Source: an uncultured Oenococcus sp. (lineage in GTDB: Bacteria > Bacillota > Bacilli > Lactobacillales > Lactobacillaceae). Taken from it: a DNA stretch of 64,000 bases. Location of the stretch: assembly GCA_934229385.1 (NCBI GenBank), contig CAKQDH010000003.1, forward strand, positions 69,458 through 133,457, in the 5' to 3' direction. Shown here piece after piece: positions 50,073-59,289 of this stretch. The notes under the pieces are model-generated. The model worked only from the letters and a program-made list of their open reading frames with translations. It was not told the origin of the DNA and made no database searches. Every line of letters begins with the position of its first letter. Within the stretch, counting starts at the first letter, position 1. Position numbers and translations under genes: made by a program.

Positions 50073-50522
50073 ATGGCAAACAATTTAATGAACAGAAATG
50101 AAGATTTCAATGACATGAGAGATTTAATGGGCAACTTTGTAGATAATTTCTTTACACCAAGAAACAATTCATGGTTCAATTTACGCCGTACACCATCTAT
50201 GAAAAGCGATTTAACAGAAGATAATAAAAACTATTATCTTCAAGTAGAATTACCAGGTTTAGATAAGAAAAATATTAAAATCAATTATGACAATAAAAAT
50301 GGCATATTAAATATTTCTGGAAAGACTAATACTAGCTCTCAAGAAAAAGATAAGAAAAAGAATATTATTAAAAGTGAACGCAAGTCAGGAAGCTATGAAA
50401 GAAGCTACAGTATACCATCAGTAAAAGAAAATGGTATTATTGCAAAATATGATAAAGGTATCTTAAGTCTAACTTTACCAAAAACAACAGAAAGTAAGAA
50501 TCACCAAATTGAAATACAATAA
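50073..50522 (+). CDS. hsp20: Small heat-shock protein Hsp20
   Basis: The 149-residue protein is an alpha-crystallin-type holdase that binds unfolding proteins. The alpha-crystallin domain spans about residues 45-140 with YYLQVELPGLDKKNIKINY and YDKGILSLTLPK, ending in a short C-terminal tail with an IEIQ anchor-like motif. AGGAGG precedes the ATG. It has a strong promoter with possible CtsR operators and an intrinsic terminator, so it is a monocistronic stress gene. Confidence 0.96.
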   Translation: MANNLMNRNEDFNDMRDLMGNFVDNFFTPRNNSWFNLRRTPSMKSDLTEDNKNYYLQVELPGLDKKNIKINYDNKNGILNISGKTNTSSQEKDKKKNIIKSERKSGSYERSYSIPSVKENGIIAKYDKGILSLTLPKTTESKNHQIEIQ

Positions 50523-50549
50523 AGTAATTTCTTAATTTCGTTACATAAG

Positions 50550-50576
50550 AAACAGGTTATAGGCCTGTTTTTTTTT
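50550..50576 (+). terminator. hsp20 terminator; the rest of 50577-51036 empty
   Basis: AAACAGG (50550-50556) pairs with CCTGTTT (50564-50570) around a 7-nt loop and is followed by a run of T. The AT-rich DNA after it up to the iminopeptidase gene (about 460 nt) contains only a 25-codon open frame on the minus strand without a ribosome binding site, and nothing else I can identify. Confidence 0.85.
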
Positions 50577-51036
50577 ATTTAACGAAAAAATTCTAAATTA
50601 AGAAAGATAAGTAATAATAAAAACCTAAATAAAATTAATTTAAAAAATGAAAATCAGCTTTTGTACTGATAGATATAATAAGTAAAGAAACGTTACAATT
50701 TTTAAAAAAGTTCAAATAATTATTCAGATCCAAATAATATTGTAAAAAACAAATTTTATATAACAATACAAAATAAAGTTTATTTTTAATTAAAAAATAA
50801 AAGGGGCTAAATTGTCCTTAATTTAACCAAATCAATAAATTATCTTCTAAAACATAAAAAATATTTATTTTAGAAAAAGCAACGTTCCTATTCATAACAT
50901 TAAGATTAGGTAAAATTCTTTAGGTCTTTTCCCACAAAAACAAATTATATTCTAAAAATTTAAAACTAAAATTAAAGTAAAAATAATATATGCTAATTGC
51001 TAATTTAATATTTACTTAAAAAATTAAATTATTTTT

Positions 51037-51909
51037 TTAAAATAAAAAATTATTAATCTGCCTGAAAATATAAGAAGGCTGATCCCTTAAAGAAACATGT
51101 GTTGCATTCGGAATAATTTTTAAGTTAGCATTTGGCATTTTTTTTGTAGTTTCCTTAGCTTTTTTTGGAGAAATAAAATCGTTATCACCAATAACTAATA
51201 AAGTTCTGGTTTTAACCTTATATAAATCCGCCATTATATTCCATCCTGAAATGCTTCCTTCAGTCCTAAAGGGGTTTTTGCCTAACATATAGTTAGCAAC
51301 TTGGGTGTTAGTAGTTTCAACATAATGCTTTGTATAACTATGAGAAAAAAAATTAAAATATTTTTTGTAAAATTTCCCTATTATTTCTTTATACAGCTTA
51401 TCTTGAAAATTATTTTTATTAGCTTGATAAACCAAGTAATTTGTTCTTTTTTGGCCCATAAAATCTCTTACTTTATAATAAAACCCCTCATCAAAATCAG
51501 ATATTTTACCTGACATCCCGATTATTATCAGTTCAGAGACCCTTTTTGGATATTTAAGAGCATATTCAAAAGCAATAATGCCTCCCCAAGAATATCCTAA
51601 TAAGGCCATCCTTTTGTATCCCAAGAAATGTCGTACCTCTTCTAATTCGTGAACAAAATAATTAATATTTAAATATTTTTGAGCCAAACTGTCTTTTTTA
51701 AAATCAGGCTGATCAGAATAAAAAGATCCTAATTGGTCATAATAAGTTATTTCAATATGTGAAAGATAAGAATGAAGTATTTCAAAAGACTCATGCGTAT
51801 CACCTGGTCCCCCATGAACAGAAATTAACTTATTTTTTTCCCCTATATTTTCTGTCCTTGACCATAAATGATAACCATTCTTTAAAGTTAATATCCGGTT
51901 TCTATTCAT
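51037..51909 (-). CDS. pip: Proline iminopeptidase-family alpha/beta hydrolase
   Basis: This alpha/beta hydrolase probably removes N-terminal proline from peptides. It has the oxyanion-hole motif HGGPGDTHES, the nucleophile elbow GYSWGG, the acid in GDNDFISP and the His in THVSLRDQ. I use the ATG at 51909 (290 aa); a TTG at 51933 adds MVLVILKL. An extended -10 box TGTTATACT ends 7 nt before the ATG and there is no Shine-Dalgarno sequence, suggesting a leaderless mRNA. A different peptidase or esterase specificity is possible. Confidence 0.87.
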   Translation of the reverse strand: MNRNRILTLKNGYHLWSRTENIGEKNKLISVHGGPGDTHESFEILHSYLSHIEITYYDQLGSFYSDQPDFKKDSLAQKYLNINYFVHELEEVRHFLGYKRMALLGYSWGGIIAFEYALKYPKRVSELIIIGMSGKISDFDEGFYYKVRDFMGQKRTNYLVYQANKNNFQDKLYKEIIGKFYKKYFNFFSHSYTKHYVETTNTQVANYMLGKNPFRTEGSISGWNIMADLYKVKTRTLLVIGDNDFISPKKAKETTKKMPNANLKIIPNATHVSLRDQPSYIFRQINNFLF

Positions 51910-52026
51910 TAATTTCAGTATAACAAGAACCAAAAATAGAAAAATAGATAATTTTAACTTTTTATTTTAATCTTAAAAAATAATTAAGTAATTTTATATC
52001 CTAATTAAACCGCTTTTAACAAAAAA

Positions 52027-52099
52027 TGCCGACTGACGGGTTCGAACCGTCGACCCTCGGTTTACGATACCGATGCTCTACCAACTGAGCTAAGTCGGC
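52027..52099 (-). tRNA. tRNA-Thr (CGU)
   Basis: The acceptor stem GCCGACT/AGTCGGC and discriminator A are the same as in the tRNA-Thr (AGU) of this window. The anticodon stem TCGGT/ACCGA encloses ATCGTAA, giving CGU. The T arm GACGG-TTCGAAC-CCGTC is perfect. It is the second gene of the tRNA-Asn/tRNA-Thr operon. The 3' CCA is not encoded. Confidence 0.95.
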
Positions 52100-52122
52100 A
52101 AAAATACTTTCGCCCTTTTAAA

Positions 52123-52195
52123 CTCCGACTGTCGGGCTCGAACCGACGACAACCTGATTAACAGTCAGGCGCTCTACCAACTGAGCTAAGTCGGA
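52123..52195 (-). tRNA. tRNA-Asn (GUU)
   Basis: The acceptor stem TCCGACT/AGTCGGA with discriminator G, anticodon stem CCTGA/TCAGG and loop CTGTTAA give anticodon GUU. The T arm GTCGG-TTCGAGC-CCGAC is perfect. It leads a two-gene operon with tRNA-Thr 23 nt downstream. Confidence 0.95.
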
Positions 52196-52215
52196 ATAAC
52201 ATAAACAACTCTTCT

Positions 52216-52244
52216 ATCATAAAGTAACTTTTAATCCAGGTCAA
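52216..52244 (-). promoter_or_regulatory. Promoter of the tRNA-Asn/tRNA-Thr operon
   Basis: On the minus strand TTGACC (52244-52239), a 17-nt spacer and TATGAT (52221-52216) are near consensus, 20 nt before tRNA-Asn. Confidence 0.7.
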
Positions 52245-52309
52245 GTTAAGCTCTAAAATGAATATTACACTTTAAAAAATTTAAACAATAAGAAAAATAT
52301 AATAAAAAA

Positions 52310-53800
52310 TTATGGTCTCATAGTTGGGAAAAGAAGTACATCCCTTATAGAAGACTGGTTAGTTAAAAGCATGATCAAACGATCAATTCCAATGCCAAGA
52401 CCACCTGTTGGAGGCATACCATGTTCTAATGCCTCAATAAAATCTTCATCTATTGATTCAGCTTCTTCATTACCCTGTTTACGTTCATTAGCTTGTTTTA
52501 TAAAACGTTTTCTTTGATCAATCGGATTGTTTAACTCTGTAAAAGCATTAGCATATTCATTTCCAGCTATGTATAATTCAAAGCGTTGAACAAAATTAGG
52601 ATTATTTTCTTCCCTTTTTGCCAAGGGGCTTACTTCAATAGGAAAATGATAAACAAAAGTTGGTTCAATTAAATCTTTTTCAACAAATTCACTAAAAAAT
52701 TCATTTATGATATGGCCAACTCCCCAAAAATTTTCATATTTTATATGAAATTTATCAGCTAATTTCCTAGCATGATCTAAACTTATTTTCTGATCAAAAT
52801 CTATGCCAGTTTTTTCTTTAATTAAACTAGTTAAAGATTTTCTTAAAAAAGGCTTTGCGATATTTATTTCATAATTACCATATTTAATAATTTTCCCTTG
52901 ATTAATGGAATTAGATGCTGCTCTAATAATATTTTCTGTTTCTTTCATCACATCTGATAGATCCCAATAAGCAGCATAAGATTCCAAAGTAGTAAATTCC
53001 GGATTATGTTCGGAATCCATCCCCTCATTTCTAAATATACGACCTATTTCATATACTCTTTCCATTCCGCCAACAATAAGCCTCTTTAAATAGAGTTCAG
53101 TAGCAATCCTCAAATACATATCGATGTTTAAAGCATTATGATGGGTTATAAAAGGCCTAGCCGCTGCGCCACCAGCTGAAGTTTGTAAAATAGGAGTCTC
53201 TACTTCTATAAAATGATTTGAATCCATGTAATCCCTAATTGCTTTAATAATTTTAGACCTTTTAATAAAAACTTCAAAAGACTGAGGATTAGAAATCAAG
53301 TCTAAATAACGTTTACGATATCTCGTATCTACATCAGTTAAACCATGATATTTATCTGGTAAGGGACGCAAAGCTTTTGTGAGCCAAGTAATTTTATTAA
53401 CAAAAATAGTGGTTTCCCCTGCATCAGTTTTCATTAAAAATCCAGAAAAACCTAATATATCTCCAAGGTCTGCCCTTCTAATTAAACGATAATTATTCCC
53501 CAATTTATCTCTTTTAGCATAAATTTGGATAGTCCCTGAAGCATCTTTAATATCTGCAAAAATAATTTTGCCAGCACCACGCTTAGCTACTATTCTTCCT
53601 GCAACAGTGACTTGTTTGTGGATCCTTTCTAAATGTTCGTTTGTTAAATCATCAGCAAACTTATGGATATCTTTAGCATATGCATTCCTTACAAAACGAT
53701 GACCAAAAGGATCAATACCTAAATCTTCTTTTAAAGACTTCATCTTTTGAATTCGTGCACGCATTTGATCATTAATTTTATTTTTTTCCTTCTTAACCAT
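52310..53800 (-). CDS. lysS: Lysyl-tRNA synthetase, class II
   Basis: LysS charges tRNA-Lys. The 496-residue protein has the N-terminal OB-fold anticodon domain (about 55-150) and the class II core with [18 protein letters not shown] (motif 2) and [15 protein letters not shown] (motif 3). It ends at MRP as usual. GAGGT lies about 17 nt before the ATG, a long spacing. It follows hslO by 43 nt, the normal order in lactobacilli once dus is removed. Confidence 0.97.
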   Translation of the reverse strand: MVKKEKNKINDQMRARIQKMKSLKEDLGIDPFGHRFVRNAYAKDIHKFADDLTNEHLERIHKQVTVAGRIVAKRGAGKIIFADIKDASGTIQIYAKRDKLGNNYRLIRRADLGDILGFSGFLMKTDAGETTIFVNKITWLTKALRPLPDKYHGLTDVDTRYRKRYLDLISNPQSFEVFIKRSKIIKAIRDYMDSNHFIEVETPILQTSAGGAAARPFITHHNALNIDMYLRIATELYLKRLIVGGMERVYEIGRIFRNEGMDSEHNPEFTTLESYAAYWDLSDVMKETENIIRAASNSINQGKIIKYGNYEINIAKPFLRKSLTSLIKEKTGIDFDQKISLDHARKLADKFHIKYENFWGVGHIINEFFSEFVEKDLIEPTFVYHFPIEVSPLAKREENNPNFVQRFELYIAGNEYANAFTELNNPIDQRKRFIKQANERKQGNEEAESIDEDFIEALEHGMPPTGGLGIGIDRLIMLLTNQSSIRDVLLFPTMRP

Positions 53801-53843
53801 AGGATTATTTACAAATTACCTCTTTCAAATTTTATAATTAATG

Positions 53844-54731
53844 TTATTTTCTTTTCCTTTTAGACAATAAAATATCTTTAAGTTCTTCCTCAGAAAAATA
53901 ATATGCTTTTTCAGTATACCTTTCTGTAACTTCAGCTCCATGATCTTCATTTATCATATCCATTATATCTTTATCTGGAAGTTTTTTTAAAGCTTGCGCA
54001 TACCATTTTTTTGGAAGGTTAGGGGCCAAACCTACCTCTTTGTTTTCGTTAATATTTATTTTTTCTTTTCCAAAAACTTTCTTCAAAATTTGTTTTACAG
54101 TCATCCCTTTAGAAAGCATTAAAGCAATATTAGGCAACCTTTTTATATGCTGTTCTAATAAGTTTAATTCTAATTCACTAGCACCAGGTAATGGTTGTAA
54201 CATAAAACCACCTGCACTATCAACTCTACCCCTTGGATTAACTAAAACACGTGCATTAATATAACTAGGTATCTGTTCCGATTGTACTAAATAATAATTA
54301 AAATCTCGATCAATTCTTCCCTTAACGAGAGGGACTTCGCCAACATACGGCCTAAGCTCATCTTGGAGTTTAGTAACACTAATGAATCCATCTGTACCTA
54401 CCAAATCTGAATAATTTCTATTCAAAGTTCGGTTCGCAGATAATTTTGCTTTCGTATTTGTAACATATCCTCTTAATAAGGTAGGGGTATTGGTCTCAGT
54501 AACAATTTGTCCAATTTGTCCTCTGCCATTGATTTTAACATTCAGTTTATCCTTTCCCTTTAACAAAGATTTGCCCATTATGGCAGTACAAATTAAAGCC
54601 TCCCCTAAAATAATAGTTGCATCAGAACTAGTCTTATGAATATTTGCACTTTTTGTTACTAATTGCGTCATATTAGTAATATAGGCTCTAAAATGCCCGT
54701 TTCCTGTAATACATTCTGTAAGAAAATCCAT
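53844..54731 (-). CDS. hslO: Hsp33-family chaperonin lacking the redox zinc centre
   Basis: Hsp33 is a holdase normally activated by oxidation of four zinc-bound cysteines. The family fold is clear in the 295-residue protein (ECITGNGHFRAYI, GRGQIGQIV, GFISVTKL, GGFMLQPLPGA, LPKKWYAQALKKLP, MINEDHGAEV, YYFSEEEL). The CxC position reads PNL (about 238-240) and the CxxC position reads ERYT (270-273), so no zinc ligand remains; the only cysteines are Cys7 and Cys48. I use the ATG at 54731, where the family starts; an upstream ORF start at 54779 crosses the ftsH terminator. TATAAT ends 6 nt before the ATG. Confidence 0.93.
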   Translation of the reverse strand: MDFLTECITGNGHFRAYITNMTQLVTKSANIHKTSSDATIILGEALICTAIMGKSLLKGKDKLNVKINGRGQIGQIVTETNTPTLLRGYVTNTKAKLSANRTLNRNYSDLVGTDGFISVTKLQDELRPYVGEVPLVKGRIDRDFNYYLVQSEQIPSYINARVLVNPRGRVDSAGGFMLQPLPGASELELNLLEQHIKRLPNIALMLSKGMTVKQILKKVFGKEKININENKEVGLAPNLPKKWYAQALKKLPDKDIMDMINEDHGAEVTERYTEKAYYFSEEELKDILLSKRKRK

Positions 54732-54742
54732 ATTTATATTAT

Positions 54743-54774
54743 AAAAAAACACGATTAATAAAAACCGTGTTTTT
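54743..54774 (-). terminator. Terminator after ftsH
   Basis: On the minus strand AAAAACACG (54774-54766) pairs with CGTGTTTTT (54753-54745) around a 12-nt loop, continuing into seven consecutive T. Its end lies only 11 nt before the hslO ATG, and its last T is the first base of the hslO -10 box TATAAT. Confidence 0.8.
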
Positions 54775-54826
54775 CTCAATTTATTAAATTATTTATAAAG
54801 ATCTCAAATAAATATTTTTTTATAAA

Positions 54827-56932
54827 TTATTTACTATGATCGTCATCATTTTTTGAGGGCTTATTAGATTGATCCTGGTTATTATCAGAACTATTATCCT
54901 TGTCTGAACTAGAAGTTAGGTTAGAAGTTGTGTCTTCTTCTTGCTGCTTCTTTTCAGCGGCTTCTTTAGTTTGTTCATAAGAAAGGGGTTTAGAAGACTC
55001 ATTTTGTTGTTTATTGCCACCAGGAAGATGGCCAGTTTTATACAAAGACTTAATTTGGGCTTCATTTAACGTTTCATATTCTCGCAAAGCATTAGCGATC
55101 GCATGATGTTGCTTTGAATGTCCTGTTATAATATTAACTGCTCTCTGATATGCTTCATTAGTTAATCGATGGACTTCCTCATCAATCAATTCACTGGTCC
55201 GCTGAGAATATTCGGGATTGGGATTCACTTGTTCTTGCATAGTTGCATTAGCGTTCCCTTCTAATTGAACCATACCTAATTTTTTAGACATCCCAAATTC
55301 TGTAACCATTCTTCTAGCCAATTGAGTGGCCTGCTGAAAATCATTAGCTGCACCAGAACTAGCTTGATGATAAATAATCATTTCAGCAGCTCTACCACCC
55401 ATGAGCCCAGCAAGTTGTTCCTTAGCATCCTTTTCTGTTAATAGAGAAGTTTCTTCTTTAGGCATCATTAATGCAAATCCGCCTGTCCTTCCCCGAGGAA
55501 CAATTGTAACTTTTCGTACTACCCTTGCATCACTCATTACAAGACCAACAAGTGCATGACCAGCTTCATGGAAAGATACTCTTTCTCTTTCGGGGCCGGT
55601 AATTTTCTTATCTTTTTGAGCAGGACCAGCAATAATCCGGTCTTCAGCTTCGTCTAAATCAGCAGGTGTTATAGAGGATTTATTACCTCTTGCTGCCAAA
55701 AGTGCTGCTTCATTTAAAAGGTTCTCTAAATCGGAACCAACAAATCCTGGTGTTTGTTGTGCAATTACTTTTAAATTAACTTTTTGATTAAGAGGCTTAT
55801 TCTTTGCATGAACACGTAAAATCGCTTCTCGGCCTCTAACATCTGGAGCTCCAACCATAATTTTTCTATCAAAACGACCGGACCTAGTTAAAGCTGGATC
55901 TAAAAGCTCAGCTCTGTTAGTAGAAGCAAGGACAATCACACCTTCATTACCGACAAATCCATCCATTTCTATTAAAATTTGATTAAGGGTTTGCTCTCTT
56001 TCATCATTACCTCCGCCCATTCCGGCGCCACGACGACGGCCAACAGCATCTATTTCATCAATAAAAATAATAGAAGGAGCAGCTTTTTTAGCATTCTCAA
56101 ATAAACTGCGAACTCGGCTAGCTCCCACACCAACAAACATTTCAACAAAATCAGAACCAGAGATATTGAAGAAGGGGACTCTTGCTTCACCTGCAACAGC
56201 CTTTGCTAATAATGTTTTTCCGGTTCCTGGAGGGCCTTCTAAAAGAACTCCTTTTGGAATATGAGCTCCTAAACGTGTAAATTTTTTAGGGTCTTTTAAA
56301 AATTCAACAACTTCAACAAGTTCTTGTTTTTCAGCTTCTACACCAGCAACGTCAGAAAAACGAACTTTATTTTTTTTAGGGTCAGATGGCTTAGTTTTAG
56401 ATTGGCCAAAATTCATAAGGCCACCACCTCTACCAGCTCCTTTGCCTCCACGTTGACTACCAATTAACATCCAATATAATAAACCAAATAAAATTAAGGT
56501 TGGAATAGTAGCGGACAAAATTGAAGACCAAAAATTAGAAGGCGCCGGACGCGAATTAACACTGATATTATTTCGGTTTGCAAGCTGCGTCACTTGTTTT
56601 ACACTTGAATCGTTATTTAATAAATGTGTAGTAAAACGTGTACGGGACGTTTGGTAACCTGATATTAATGGAATACCAGAATTATTCCCATTCGTTTTTT
56701 GAGCCTTTTTATAATTCCCTGTAACAGTATAAATCCCACCATTACTATCCGGTCTAATTGTCATATTTTTAATTTTTTTCTGCTTCAATTGTTTTATAAG
56801 GGTAGTAGTAGAAATATTTTTCTGGTTATTATTACCACGCCCAAAAAAACTATAAATTAAAAAAATCACAGCCAATATAATTAAAGCATATGATATGGAA
56901 TTACGGAAAAAACCATGATTTTTATTTTGCAT
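54827..56932 (-). CDS. ftsH: ATP-dependent zinc metalloprotease FtsH
   Basis: FtsH degrades membrane and short-lived proteins. The 701-residue protein has two membrane helices (about 11-28 and 130-150), an AAA domain with GPPGTGKT (about 228-235), [13 protein letters not shown] and the [13 protein letters not shown], and an M41 protease domain with the zinc motif HEAGH (about 451-455). The C-terminus is a Gln/Asp/Ser-rich tail of about 60 residues. GAGG precedes the ATG. It follows hpt by 68 nt in the conserved tilS-hpt-ftsH order. Confidence 0.97.
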   Translation of the reverse strand: MQNKNHGFFRNSISYALIILAVIFLIYSFFGRGNNNQKNISTTTLIKQLKQKKIKNMTIRPDSNGGIYTVTGNYKKAQKTNGNNSGIPLISGYQTSRTRFTTHLLNNDSSVKQVTQLANRNNISVNSRPAPSNFWSSILSATIPTLILFGLLYWMLIGSQRGGKGAGRGGGLMNFGQSKTKPSDPKKNKVRFSDVAGVEAEKQELVEVVEFLKDPKKFTRLGAHIPKGVLLEGPPGTGKTLLAKAVAGEARVPFFNISGSDFVEMFVGVGASRVRSLFENAKKAAPSIIFIDEIDAVGRRRGAGMGGGNDEREQTLNQILIEMDGFVGNEGVIVLASTNRAELLDPALTRSGRFDRKIMVGAPDVRGREAILRVHAKNKPLNQKVNLKVIAQQTPGFVGSDLENLLNEAALLAARGNKSSITPADLDEAEDRIIAGPAQKDKKITGPERERVSFHEAGHALVGLVMSDARVVRKVTIVPRGRTGGFALMMPKEETSLLTEKDAKEQLAGLMGGRAAEMIIYHQASSGAANDFQQATQLARRMVTEFGMSKKLGMVQLEGNANATMQEQVNPNPEYSQRTSELIDEEVHRLTNEAYQRAVNIITGHSKQHHAIANALREYETLNEAQIKSLYKTGHLPGGNKQQNESSKPLSYEQTKEAAEKKQQEEDTTSNLTSSSDKDNSSDNNQDQSNKPSKNDDDHSK

Positions 56933-57000
56933 ATAAATCCTCGCTTAAAACGTTAACACAATATTTTACCACTAATTAACAACAAATATGAAAAAATTAT

Positions 57001-57549
57001 TTAAGAATATATTTTAGGGTTAACAACTCCGACAAAGGGTAGATTACGCCAAATTTCTTTATAGTCAAGCCCATATCCGGCGACAAATTCATCTCCTATT
57101 TCAAAACCTATATAATCTGCATGAACATTTATTTTTCGTCCTGATTCTTTGTTAAGCATAGTCGCTGTAGAAACTGTTTTAACTCCTCGCTTTTTTAACA
57201 ATTTCTGTAAAAAATTTAAAGATAATCCTGTATCAACTATATCCTCAACCAAAATGACATCTCTATTTTTCACCTTTGTTGTTAAATCAGTTTCTAAAGT
57301 AATTGAATTAGTTGAAACAATACCGCCTTGATAACTTGATATATTTATGAAATCTATTTCAATATCAATCGAAATATTTCTAAACAAATTGCTCGCCCAC
57401 ATCATTGCGCCTTTTAAAACGACCACCATTAACGGTTTCTTATCATAATAATCATGATCAATTTGCCGACCAATACGTTTAGCTGACCCCTCAATATCTT
57501 TATAATTAAATAATATCTTTTTAAAACGCGAATCTACACCTGTACTCAT
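57001..57549 (-). CDS. hpt: Hypoxanthine phosphoribosyltransferase
   Basis: Hpt converts hypoxanthine or guanine plus PRPP to IMP or GMP. The 182-residue enzyme has the PRPP-binding motif VILVEDIVDTGLSL (about 98-111), VVLKGAMMWASNLFRN and the base-binding YIGFEIGDEFVAGYGLDY. There is no clear Shine-Dalgarno sequence. Its place between tilS and ftsH is conserved across Firmicutes. Confidence 0.96.
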   Translation of the reverse strand: MSTGVDSRFKKILFNYKDIEGSAKRIGRQIDHDYYDKKPLMVVVLKGAMMWASNLFRNISIDIEIDFINISSYQGGIVSTNSITLETDLTTKVKNRDVILVEDIVDTGLSLNFLQKLLKKRGVKTVSTATMLNKESGRKINVHADYIGFEIGDEFVAGYGLDYKEIWRNLPFVGVVNPKIYS

Positions 57550-57610
57550 CTTTATTTAAACTAATATTAACACTAAAAAAGCGAAATATGCCTCATTAAA
57601 TTAAATTATT

Positions 57611-58519
57611 TTAGATTTTTTTATTCTTATTTTTAAAGAAAACTTCATCCTTTTTTTTTACTAAAAAATGTTTTTTTGCTAACCTTATCTCCCCATAAGG
57701 CTTTTTTTTATTATTTAATAATTTTTTAAATTGTTCAAGCTGTGACCTTTTTATTGGAAAACTAGAATCCAAATGATTAATCCAAATTTTCAGCATTTCT
57801 ATAAGTTGATCATTTTTTAAATCGTTTATTTGCCTAGCAAATCCAGCAATATTACTAACTGCATTATTATTAATTTTTTTTAAACAAGGCAAAACTATTT
57901 TTCTAATTTTGTTTCGGCTTGTATAATTAATGTCCTTATTAGTAGAATCTTCTATCCATTTAAGATGATTCATTTTAGCATAAACATAGAATCTCTTTTT
58001 AGGAATATTAAGCAGAGGACGAACAACTTTTATATTAGAATTATTAGAAATTTTTCGTGACCAAGGAATCGAAGAAATTGCACTCCAATCTTCTCCTCTA
58101 ATGATTTTTAATAAAACCGTTTCTGCTTGATCATTAGCATGTTGGGCCAAAAGAACTCTTGAAGCGCCTATTTTTTCACAGACACTTTTATAAAATTTAT
58201 ATCTAAAATCTCTAGCTGCCCCTTCTAAACCTGATTTAGGGTGAAACTTTTTTTCCCAAATTATATGAAAAATTCTTATACCTCTAGGTTTAAATTGTTT
58301 ATTAATTATTTCTTTTTCTTTATAAGAACCCTTTCTAAGTTGATGATCTACATGAGCTAAATAAACATGTTCTTGAGGATTTTCAAAATAATTTAAAGTA
58401 AGTTCTGCTAGCGTAGTTGAATCTACACCACCAGAAATAGCAACCACAACTTTATTTGCACCAGAAAAAAGGTTTTTAGATTGTACATTCAATTCAAATT
58501 GTCTTTTTAAATTCTTCAT
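57611..58519 (-). CDS. tilS: tRNA(Ile)-lysidine synthase, short form
   Basis: TilS puts lysidine on the C34 of tRNA-Ile (CAU) so that it reads AUA. The PP-loop SGGVDST is at residues 29-35, with HVDHQLRKGSYKE and GAARDFRYKFYKSVCE following. At 302 residues it lacks most of the C-terminal domains found in E. coli (432 aa) and Bacillus enzymes; short forms of similar size are known in Aquifex and mollicutes. It begins 18 nt after divIC with no Shine-Dalgarno sequence. yabR, often in between, is missing. Confidence 0.93.
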   Translation of the reverse strand: MKNLKRQFELNVQSKNLFSGANKVVVAISGGVDSTTLAELTLNYFENPQEHVYLAHVDHQLRKGSYKEKEIINKQFKPRGIRIFHIIWEKKFHPKSGLEGAARDFRYKFYKSVCEKIGASRVLLAQHANDQAETVLLKIIRGEDWSAISSIPWSRKISNNSNIKVVRPLLNIPKKRFYVYAKMNHLKWIEDSTNKDINYTSRNKIRKIVLPCLKKINNNAVSNIAGFARQINDLKNDQLIEMLKIWINHLDSSFPIKRSQLEQFKKLLNNKKKPYGEIRLAKKHFLVKKKDEVFFKNKNKKI

Positions 58520-58537
58520 CTAATAAAATAAAAACTA

Positions 58538-58933
58538 CTATTTAAACTTAAAAATAATTTCATTTGATTTAGAATATTGGTATTTATTACGAAGAATTCC
58601 CTTTAAACTTGATGGGTTTTTTAAATTTTTTAAATCCTTATGTAATTTTTTATTCTTAGTTTTCTCTTGAACTAATTTTTCATTCGTTGAAGAAAGATCA
58701 GAATTAGCATTAGAAAATTTAATTCCAGAACTAATAAGGCTCACAAAAAAGAAAATAAATAAAAAGGCCGCAACGATTCCCATTATAATTCTTCGATGAG
58801 AAATTTTTAAACGATAATTCTCATATATATCGTTTTTACTCTTTGTTTGCTTTATCTTATTAAGGTAAAGTCTCTTCGGGTGGTTAGCTATATCTTTCAT
58901 TTTCCTGTGTTTATTATAAGCCTTACTTACCAT
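58538..58933 (-). CDS. divIC: Cell division protein DivIC/FtsB family
   Basis: DivIC is a bitopic septal protein that partners with FtsL and DivIB. The 131-residue protein has a basic cytoplasmic N-terminus, one membrane helix (about 52-70, IIMGIVAAFLFIFFFVSLIS) and a coiled coil (about 74-110, NSDLSSTNEKLVQEKTKNKKLHKDLKNL), then the short conserved tail LKGILRNKYQYSKSNEIIFK. The order rqcP-divIC-tilS is standard. No Shine-Dalgarno sequence is visible. Confidence 0.9.
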   Translation of the reverse strand: MVSKAYNKHRKMKDIANHPKRLYLNKIKQTKSKNDIYENYRLKISHRRIIMGIVAAFLFIFFFVSLISSGIKFSNANSDLSSTNEKLVQEKTKNKKLHKDLKNLKNPSSLKGILRNKYQYSKSNEIIFKFK

Positions 58934-59031
58934 TACATAATTAAATATCTCATAATTTTTAATAAAAATTTACCTTTTTATAAAAAAATTAAAAAAATTA
59001 GTATTTTTTTAAAATTTACAAAAAAATGAAT

Positions 59032-59289
59032 TTATTCCCTGTTTTTGGAAGAAAGAACTTTATATAAATCACGAGAATCGTTTTTTTTAACAATCTCAGG
59101 AGTCGAAATAATTTTTACTGTAAGAATGTTTCTACCAAATTTTAATACTAAAATATCTCCTACCGATACAAAACTAGCAACTTTAGCTACTTTTCCATTA
59201 ATGAAAGCCCTTTTATTTTTAATAAACTCTTTAGCCATACTCCGGCGTTTAATTAGTCGACTTAATTTTAAATATTTATCTATACGCAT
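59032..59289 (-). CDS. rqcP: S4-domain RNA-binding protein RqcP (YabO/HslR)
   Basis: This 85-residue protein is an S4 RNA-binding domain protein (MRIDKYLKLSRLIKRRSMAKEFI, then GKVAKVASFVSVGDIL) of the YabO/HslR family. In Firmicutes RqcP works with RqcH in C-terminal alanine tailing on stalled large subunits. AGGAG is well placed, and the start overlaps the last 14 nt of mfd, so translation is coupled. Confidence 0.94.
   Translation of the reverse strand: MRIDKYLKLSRLIKRRSMAKEFIKNKRAFINGKVAKVASFVSVGDILVLKFGRNILTVKIISTPEIVKKNDSRDLYKVLSSKNRE

Noticed and set aside
50800..50930. 25-codon minus-strand frame in the hsp20-pip gap
   Set aside because: It has no ribosome binding site and no recognisable product, and is of a length expected by chance.
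53800..53843. Possible T-box leader before lysS
   Set aside because: Only 43 nt separate hslO and lysS, too short for a T-box, and no T-box sequence is present.
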